Shown here: one piece after another, positions 8,076 through 13,228 of the stretch
How positions within the stretch are numbered: position 1 is the first letter of the stretch
Layout of the letters: each line of letters begins with the position of its first letter
Assembly (NCBI RefSeq): GCF_946477055.1
Contig: NZ_CAMKXG010000081.1
Coordinates: forward strand, 1-13,228
DNA: 13,228 nt
Origin: Lonsdalea britannica
GTDB taxonomy: Bacteria > Pseudomonadota > Gammaproteobacteria > Enterobacterales > Enterobacteriaceae
Direction: 5' to 3'
Position numbers and translations under genes: made by a program
The notes under the pieces: generated by a model
Told to the model about the DNA's origin: nothing
Database searches by the model: none
The model's input: the letters and a program-made list of their open reading frames with translations, nothing else

Positions 8076-9443
8076 ATGGATGTAAAGAATAGAGTCATAT
8101 TCATTTCATTTGATGGCGTCGCCGTTTCCGGGATCACCGTGGAAGCGGCCAAGCTGGCATCCTGCTTGAATCAGAGAGGCTTCGAGTCGTTCATTGATCT
8201 GGGGTACGACATCAAGATCGATAAAGGCAATTTCGGCAAGCCATATACGCAGGAAGAGAAGAGCGCCTTCGGCAAGATCTTCACGGTGGTGCGGGCGACG
8301 GGCGACGGTGAGCTGCCCGGTTACACCCCGTATTTTATCAATGACGTCAACAATCTACTGATTAATGGAAGCATTCCTGCCAGCGAAGAAAAAAAAGCGC
8401 GTAAGCTGGCGGACGTTCATGCGGTCGCCGAGGCGGTCTCCGAGCGCATTGTGGAAACCTGGCGTCACTTTGGCATCACCCACGTTGTCATTGAAAACGG
8501 CACGTTGCCTGAAAATATCGTTTACACCCACGCGCTGTATAAAGCCATTGCCGCCTATGGCGAAGAGAAACATCTCGGATGTTTCGTACTTTGGCGCGAT
8601 CACGACCTGATGTGGAATAGTGAAACCGCCTGTGGGAAATATGGCGGCGACCCTTGGCCTTATGCCGTTAAACCTATCCCCACCGAATATATCAATTACG
8701 TCACGTTAAATAACGCCCTCGCCAGCAAACTCAGCGAATGGTGCGGGGTGAATATCGACGTCATGCGTAATTGCTACTGTTTCGGCGGCGAAAAACCACG
8801 GAAATCTCTGCGACCCGAATTGGGTATTTCAGATGACGTTATTCTGATTGCGCGTACGACCCGGCTTGTGCCGGTGAAACGTCTGGAGCGGGATATTTAT
8901 CTGACGAAAAAACTTAATGAGCTGTGCGTCAGAAATAATAAAGAGCCCTGCGTCTATTTGGTTATTGCAGGAGGAGAGCATGAAGATGCTCGCTACTTTA
9001 GTTATTTGAAAGACTATGTCAGCAAATTGGGGATGGAGCGGTTTGTCCATTTCATCGGCGCCTTGCAGCATGACTTTATCGACGAAAGCGGCGATGCGTA
9101 TACCGTGCAGGATCTCTACGAATCCTGCGACATCGTCTCCTTCCTGACGTCGTACGATTACGACAGCTACGGCAACCCGATTGGTGAGGCCATCAGCCAC
9201 CAGCGGTGTTATATCGCCAGCCATTATGAATATTACGACGAGGTTTACGGCCAGTATGGTTTTCAAACCGAACTCATGGCTATTTCCGCCGAACAAGATG
9301 GTTGGCCGGATGATGATTTTGTGCAACGGGTTTATGGATTGGTTGCCGACAAGTCGAAACGAGAGTTAATCGCGAAACATAATTTCCAGATTGGGGAAAA
9401 ATTAATTTCCAACAAGATATTTGGCCACGTATTCAATGTGTAA
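8076..9443 (+). CDS. GT4-type (GT-B fold) glycosyltransferase
   Basis: The 455-residue product looks like a retaining GT-B glycosyltransferase of the GT4 group, which transfers a sugar from a nucleotide donor to an acceptor. The N-terminal half starts with a strand and a glycine-containing loop (FDGVAVSGITVEAAKLA, 12-28). The C-terminal half has the phosphate-binding stretch ARTTRLVPVKRLE (259-271), a strand ending in IAGG (297-300), and the donor-site helix YGNPIGEAISHQ (365-376). In the usual EX7E motif the first glutamate is replaced by aspartate (D363...E371). No signal peptide or membrane helix is seen, so it should act on a soluble acceptor in the cytoplasm. AGGAAGGA at 8065-8072 supports the start. 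It lies 130 bases after the sulfotransferase and 12 bases before the GT2 gene. Donor and acceptor cannot be read from the sequence. Confidence 0.85.
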   Translation: MDVKNRVIFISFDGVAVSGITVEAAKLASCLNQRGFESFIDLGYDIKIDKGNFGKPYTQEEKSAFGKIFTVVRATGDGELPGYTPYFINDVNNLLINGSIPASEEKKARKLADVHAVAEAVSERIVETWRHFGITHVVIENGTLPENIVYTHALYKAIAAYGEEKHLGCFVLWRDHDLMWNSETACGKYGGDPWPYAVKPIPTEYINYVTLNNALASKLSEWCGVNIDVMRNCYCFGGEKPRKSLRPELGISDDVILIARTTRLVPVKRLERDIYLTKKLNELCVRNNKEPCVYLVIAGGEHEDARYFSYLKDYVSKLGMERFVHFIGALQHDFIDESGDAYTVQDLYESCDIVSFLTSYDYDSYGNPIGEAISHQRCYIASHYEYYDEVYGQYGFQTELMAISAEQDGWPDDDFVQRVYGLVADKSKRELIAKHNFQIGEKLISNKIFGHVFNV

Positions 9444-9455
9444 TAGGGAGTCGTT

Positions 9456-10730
9456 ATGCGTAAAGAAACTTATATATCCATCGTGCTGCCGGTTTATAAT
9501 GAAGGGGATCGTATCGAAGCCGTCATAGATTCTATTTATCAGCAGAAGTCGAAATATGGAATATTTACTCTGGATAATATGGAATTAATTATCGTTGATA
9601 ATAATTCGACGGATGACTCGATTCAGAAAGTGAAAGTGGCTCAGGATAAATATAAAGACCTGACGGTACATATCATTAATGAAACTACGCAGGGCGTCTC
9701 TTCAGCCAGAAAAAAAGGGATGGATTACGCCTCTCAGCGCGCCAGTATTCGTAATATCGAATACGGCATCAATAATAAGCACTATATCGTTTCCGCCGAT
9801 GCGGATTGCGAAGTGGATAAATATTGGATCGACGAACTGGTTTACACCATGCTCGAGCAGCATGGCGATCTGGGCACCTGTAATTACTACTACGATAAAA
9901 GTGATTTTGAGCGTCGTCCCAACCTGTATCGTGAAATTGATAAGACCCTGCGTTGCCGCCACTTCTCGTTCTCGCTGTTCGGCGGTTTCCCCGACGGCAA
10001 AGGCTTTGCCGTCGAAAAACGGATGTACGACGCGGTAGGTGGCATCGAGATTTTCTACCAGCTGGAGGAGGGGCGCTTTGTTGAACATCTCTCCGACGAC
10101 TGGGACTTCGGCATCAAGGTCATTGCCTGCGGCGGTAAGCCAGTGTATGCACCGGACGCTTTCGTCAAAATCAATAGCCGAAGAGTAGATACGCTGCTGT
10201 ACGAGGTGATGAACGGGACCGCTTACGGAAAAGACGGTATCATCATCATGAAGGATGTTCGCCCGACGGAGCACGCGCTGGAAAACTATCAGGATTTGTC
10301 GCCTGAACAGGCTGAAATCTCCTGGTTCAACTCAATCAAAGACTACATACCGAAAAATATCGTACTGCCGGTCCTACTGAATCCGTCGCTGCTGGTTGAT
10401 AACCCGGAAGTCATTGAGTTCTTCACCCCGGAAGTGGCGGAAAGGCTCTATCGTCGTATCTATCAAATCAAGTACGAAACCAGCGTCGTCGACTTCAAGC
10501 CGATCCACGCATACAAAACGCCCGCCTTCCGCCTCTACTTTGAATTCAGACACGAGATATTCAATTCGCTGCGGCGTTTCGTCGGCGAGGATATCGGCTC
10601 CGCACCGCCGCTGCCCGCCTGTTTCGATACCGTGGATGAAAAAGACTTCCTGCGTTTTGTGTACTACTTCTGCGAAGACCGCGAGTCGGGCGAAGCGCAC
10701 AACTATTTTGCCAATGGCGGGGTATTTTGA
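9456..10730 (+). CDS. GT2-type (GT-A fold) glycosyltransferase
   Basis: The 424-residue product has a family 2 glycosyltransferase domain at its N-terminus: ISIVLPVYNEGDRI (7-20), LIIVDNNSTDDS (44-55), the helix after VSSARKKGMD (81-90), and a metal-binding DXD at D115-A-D117. A later SDDWDFG (213-219) fits the acceptor-side acidic motif of GT-A enzymes. The following about 200 residues are not a recognised domain and contain no membrane helices, so it does not look like a lipid-linked or polysaccharide synthase; a soluble sugar acceptor is more likely. Codon use differs from the upstream enzymes: of the 59 codons after the start, 22 end in G or C by hand count, against 42 of 59 in the oxidoreductase gene. 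TAGGGAG stands directly before the start. The stop overlaps the next ATG by one base (TGATG). Confidence 0.88.
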   Translation: MRKETYISIVLPVYNEGDRIEAVIDSIYQQKSKYGIFTLDNMELIIVDNNSTDDSIQKVKVAQDKYKDLTVHIINETTQGVSSARKKGMDYASQRASIRNIEYGINNKHYIVSADADCEVDKYWIDELVYTMLEQHGDLGTCNYYYDKSDFERRPNLYREIDKTLRCRHFSFSLFGGFPDGKGFAVEKRMYDAVGGIEIFYQLEEGRFVEHLSDDWDFGIKVIACGGKPVYAPDAFVKINSRRVDTLLYEVMNGTAYGKDGIIIMKDVRPTEHALENYQDLSPEQAEISWFNSIKDYIPKNIVLPVLLNPSLLVDNPEVIEFFTPEVAERLYRRIYQIKYETSVVDFKPIHAYKTPAFRLYFEFRHEIFNSLRRFVGEDIGSAPPLPACFDTVDEKDFLRFVYYFCEDRESGEAHNYFANGGVF

Positions 10731-12154
10731 TGAATAAGAGCCATCTTGATACCTTGCTCGATCTCGATAGCCGGTATCCCACGCCGATAGTGTGTGACGT
10801 GCTGGCGAAAGAAGAGAATGCGAAGCTGCTCGACTATGTCGTCAAGGATCCCTTTGGATGCCACGTCTTCCCCGGCGATATTGAGGATTACCCGCTCTCC
10901 GCGTTTCATGCCGACATGGATGTGGAGGTGGGCAAAGCCGAACGGATCCATCTCTGGGCTTATATCCCTACCTGTCGCTATAAGTGCCACTTTTGTCAGT
11001 TTCCTACGGTGATCCTCAACCCGGAATCGGCCAAGGCGGGCGCGCTGTTCACCGAAGTGGTGGATCTGAATATCAAAGAGGCGCAGCTGTGGCTGAAGCA
11101 TGTTCCTAACCTGGGCCGGACGCCCGTCGGTGAATTCAATATCTTCGGCGGTACGCCTTCGCTGCTGCCGGAGGCCGAGTTGCGGCGGCTGATGGCGTTT
11201 TACAAAGAGAATTTCGACTTCTCCTCCGCCACCCTGCGGTTTGAAGGCGAGCCGGGCAGCCTGCCTGAAAACTATCTGGGCATATTGAAAGAGTTGGGAT
11301 TCACCAAGCTGTCGTTCGGCGCTCAGTCGTTCAACGATCGCCTCATCCATGCCTGCGGCAGAAGACATACGGCGGCGGAGTGTTTTTCCACGTTGGAAAA
11401 TGCCAAGGCGATGGGGTACGAGCTGATCACCATCGACCTGATGTATGGGCTGATGGGGCAAAAAGTGGATGACGTGGCCTACGACATGGAGATGGTGAAG
11501 AAGTACGATCTGTCGCATGTCGTTTGCACCAAGCTGCACATGAAAGAGTTTATGGAAACCCGCAGCGGCGTGTCGGCGAAACGGAAAAACCTCTGGCAGC
11601 GCAAACTGATCTCGCTGGGTGATAACGAAATGCCCAGTCTGGGAAAACAGTACCAGATGCGTCAGCTGGTGGAGCGCTATCTGGCCGACGATTACCTCGA
11701 ACATCCCACCATGTATTTCCACAAACGTGATTTGCCGCCGGAGAAATGGAAAAGCCTGATCACCGATCTCGACAAGCAATATCCCGAGGTCGCGATTGGT
11801 CTGGGCGGCAGCTCCAAGTCGCGCCGCTCCGAGATGATCAACCTGACGGAGTATGACGAGTATCGCGATGCGCTGAACGCGGGGCATCTGCCGTGCGGTT
11901 CGGTTCGCGGATTCTCCCCGCATCAGCAGCGCGTCAATGCGTTCAAAATGGCGCTATCGACGCTGATCCCGGTTGACGATGCGGTCTACAAACAACGGTT
12001 TGATGGGGAGAGTTTCTTTGATAATCCCACCATCTCGGCGGCATTGCCCCACCTTGAAGAGAAAGGGTTGGTGACCGTGGAAAACGCCGTGGTGACCTTA
12101 ACGCCAGCAGGACGAGTGTTGGTGGAAGCCATTATCAATACGCAGTTTGAGTAA
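10730..12154 (+). CDS. HemN/HemW-like radical SAM enzyme
   Basis: The 474-residue product has the full layout of the oxygen-independent coproporphyrinogen oxidase-like (HemN) family of radical SAM proteins. The [4Fe-4S] cysteines are C82, C86 and C89 (CX3CX2C); the SAM-binding GGTPS lies at 140-144; the family blocks FEGEPGSL (171-178), LSFGAQSF (194-201), CGRRHTA (209-215) and IDLMYGLMGQ (235-244) follow. GLGGSSKS (357-364) and a winged-helix-like HemN_C region (about 395-470) finish it. The stretch before the cysteines reads LWAYIPTC where classical members have a YXHIPFC-type sequence, so the usual tyrosine and histidine positions differ. Members of this family found outside haem synthesis include C-methyltransferases and cyclopropanases, so a modification of the cluster product is likely, but the reaction is unknown. 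I use the ATG at 10730, which overlaps the GT2 stop; a TTG one codon earlier is the alternative. Confidence 0.9.
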   Translation: MNKSHLDTLLDLDSRYPTPIVCDVLAKEENAKLLDYVVKDPFGCHVFPGDIEDYPLSAFHADMDVEVGKAERIHLWAYIPTCRYKCHFCQFPTVILNPESAKAGALFTEVVDLNIKEAQLWLKHVPNLGRTPVGEFNIFGGTPSLLPEAELRRLMAFYKENFDFSSATLRFEGEPGSLPENYLGILKELGFTKLSFGAQSFNDRLIHACGRRHTAAECFSTLENAKAMGYELITIDLMYGLMGQKVDDVAYDMEMVKKYDLSHVVCTKLHMKEFMETRSGVSAKRKNLWQRKLISLGDNEMPSLGKQYQMRQLVERYLADDYLEHPTMYFHKRDLPPEKWKSLITDLDKQYPEVAIGLGGSSKSRRSEMINLTEYDEYRDALNAGHLPCGSVRGFSPHQQRVNAFKMALSTLIPVDDAVYKQRFDGESFFDNPTISAALPHLEEKGLVTVENAVVTLTPAGRVLVEAIINTQFE

Positions 12155-12161
12155 GCGACTC

Positions 12162-12179
12162 TGACGCCTTACGGCGTCA
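12162..12179 (+). repeat. Hairpin after the radical SAM gene
   Basis: A perfect inverted repeat, TGACGCC and GGCGTCA with a TTAC loop, starts 7 bases after the radical SAM stop codon. It is not followed by a run of T, so it is not a standard intrinsic terminator; it may stabilise the upstream mRNA end or attenuate read-through. A second, looser pair (ACGCCGA at 12209-12215 and TCGGCGT at 12242-12248) lies in the same intergenic stretch. Confidence 0.35.
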
Positions 12180-12274
12180 AATGAGGGATCTTAGAACATA
12201 CGGAACGTACGCCGAAAACCCGCCGCCGGTCACTTTTTCCGTCGGCGTGGCAGGGGCGTGTAAGGATGATTGTG

Positions 12275-13078
12275 ATGCAAAACTTCTCTTCTCGTGTATT
12301 CAGTTTTTATTACATTGGTATTGATACCGAAGCGGGGGTCACCAACGCACAGTTTGAAGCCTTCGTGCGTGATAAAGGCGTTCAACTACCGATTTATCCG
12401 GGATGGCGTTGGACCTTGTTGCGCGGGCTGCGTGGGGAACGTACCGACCAATATCTGATGTTGTTCGAAATGAAAAACGCTGAAGCGCGCGATCTGTACG
12501 TCGATGAAAACGGCAACCTCACGGCGCTGGCTCAGCAATTCTGGCAGGATGCGCCTGAGGCGCAGGAGATCCTCGAAGTGTGGAAACATCTGGCCACTTT
12601 CGCGGAATTGCCGACGTTGTTCACCGACTACCAGCTTTTGGCCGAAAATAACAAAAGCACGGTGAAACCGGGCCCTCGCTATCATCAAGGGGAGGGGGAT
12701 GACAAAACCGCGCGGATCATCGGCATTCATAACCTGGCCTTGCGAACGGGAGTCACCCCCGCGGAGTTCGAGTGTTTTATCGCGGAGAATTACCACCGCA
12801 TAGAGGACTATCCCGGTTGGAAATTTCATCTGTTGAAAGGGGAGCGCGGCAACAGGCTGGATCAATACGTCGTCATGATGGAGATTGAGAGCGTGGAGGC
12901 ATTGACGGTGTTTTATCCGGAGGCGGATATCGGTACTCAGGAAACGGACAAGTTCGCTCAGGCGCATCGCGATACGAAGCAGATGTATGAAGAGTGGAAA
13001 AAACTGGCCTCGTTCTCTGGCTCGCCGCAGATCTACACTGACTATATCTCCGTCGCTGAATGCGGAACCTGTGACTAG
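12275..13078 (+). CDS. Protein with two tandem copies of a probable dimeric alpha/beta-barrel domain
   Basis: The 267-residue product contains one domain twice, at about residues 9-125 and 147-263. Both copies share GVT.A.FE.F, then YPGW, LL+G.RG.R.DQY, an acidic hydrophobic strand (LFEMKN / MMEIES), E.W+.LA.F and a closing TDY...AE. Short alternating strands and helices with a lone GW and a DQY strand suggest ferredoxin-like dimeric alpha/beta barrel folds joined in one chain, but I do not recognise a named family. No signal peptide or membrane segment is seen. AAGGA at 12262-12266 stands 8 bases before the ATG at 12275; an in-frame ATG at 12266 with AGGGG nine bases before it is the alternative and adds three residues. 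It follows the radical SAM gene by about 120 bases and precedes the terminator, so it may be the last gene of the locus or a separate unit. Function unknown; binding or enzyme roles are both possible. Confidence 0.8.
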   Translation: MQNFSSRVFSFYYIGIDTEAGVTNAQFEAFVRDKGVQLPIYPGWRWTLLRGLRGERTDQYLMLFEMKNAEARDLYVDENGNLTALAQQFWQDAPEAQEILEVWKHLATFAELPTLFTDYQLLAENNKSTVKPGPRYHQGEGDDKTARIIGIHNLALRTGVTPAEFECFIAENYHRIEDYPGWKFHLLKGERGNRLDQYVVMMEIESVEALTVFYPEADIGTQETDKFAQAHRDTKQMYEEWKKLASFSGSPQIYTDYISVAECGTCD

Positions 13079-13110
13079 CACTCCTGCACGCTGGCGATCG
13101 CTATAGAGCG

Positions 13111-13159
13111 GGTGCGCCATGCCTTATCCGGATGGCAAAGTAAGACGCTGATAAGCGCC
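13111..13159. repeat. REP-like palindromic element
   Basis: GCCTTATCCGG at 13121-13131 matches the core wording of enterobacterial REP (repetitive extragenic palindromic) sequences as I remember them. It sits within an imperfect palindrome at 13120-13137 and is followed by a GACGCTGATAAGCGCC segment. The position between a stop codon and a terminator is typical for REP elements. Only one copy is seen here, so its repetitive nature cannot be confirmed from this window. Confidence 0.3.
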
Positions 13160-13175
13160 ACACGGCGAACCCGAT

Positions 13176-13205
13176 AGCCCTGAATACTCTGTTCAGGGCT
13201 TTTTT
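13176..13205 (+). terminator. Intrinsic (Rho-independent) terminator
   Basis: A perfect 9-base-pair stem, AGCCCTGAA with TTCAGGGCT, encloses a 7-base loop and runs directly into six T residues (13200-13205) on the plus strand. It lies about 100 bases after the last plus-strand stop codon and would end transcripts of the two-domain protein gene and any read-through from the enzyme cluster. The opposite strand lacks a matching T run, so it acts in one direction. Confidence 0.87.
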
Positions 13206-13228
13206 ATCCTGTTTACGGCGTATTCGAC

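Noticed and set aside
10703..11923. 406-codon open frame on the minus strand
   Set aside because: It lies opposite the radical SAM gene, whose motifs are complete; the antisense translation has no motif and reflects the codon bias of the real gene.
10730..12154. Genuine coproporphyrinogen III dehydrogenase (hemN) or HemW
   Set aside because: The segment before the cysteines is altered and the gene is embedded in a carbohydrate-type operon.

Overview
The window looks like chromosomal DNA from a gammaproteobacterium of the order Enterobacterales. The only two genes that can be named with confidence, otsB and otsA, align almost motif for motif with the Escherichia coli proteins and keep the otsBA order. 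Coding GC is moderately high, and the far end carries a REP-like sequence and a classical intrinsic terminator. A Pectobacteriaceae-type plant-associated genus (Brenneria, Pectobacterium, Dickeya and relatives) would fit, but this is an impression and not a proof.

Layout, left to right, with every gene on the plus strand. Positions 1-1844 hold no convincing gene: about 460 bases of ordinary composition, then about 1 kb that is very AT-rich, then a transition zone. otsB and otsA follow at 1845-4018, translationally coupled by an ATGA overlap. After a 205-base gap comes a run of enzymes at 4224-12154: a GMC-family FAD alcohol oxidoreductase, a class III PLP aminotransferase, a PAPS-type sulfotransferase, a GT4-type glycosyltransferase, a GT2-type glycosyltransferase and a HemN-like radical SAM enzyme. 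Most junctions overlap or are only a few bases apart. Then come a gene for a protein with two copies of one domain (12275-13078), a REP-like element and a strong terminator at 13176-13205 that closes the locus.

The run from 4224 does not match a housekeeping operon that I know and reads as a small carbohydrate or aminosugar biosynthetic cluster. The GMC oxidase followed by a class III aminotransferase recalls the 6'-dehydrogenase/6'-aminotransferase pairs (Neo11/Neo18 type) that turn a sugar primary alcohol into an amine in 2-deoxystreptamine aminoglycoside pathways. A sulfotransferase, two soluble glycosyltransferases and a radical SAM enzyme would decorate the scaffold further. OtsA and OtsB next door could supply trehalose as the starting sugar, which would give a hypothetical aminated, sulfated trehalose-type glycoside. 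That is inference: otsBA may be independent osmoprotection genes that happen to lie beside the cluster. No transporter, regulator or resistance gene is recognisable in the window, so the cluster may extend past it or use host functions.
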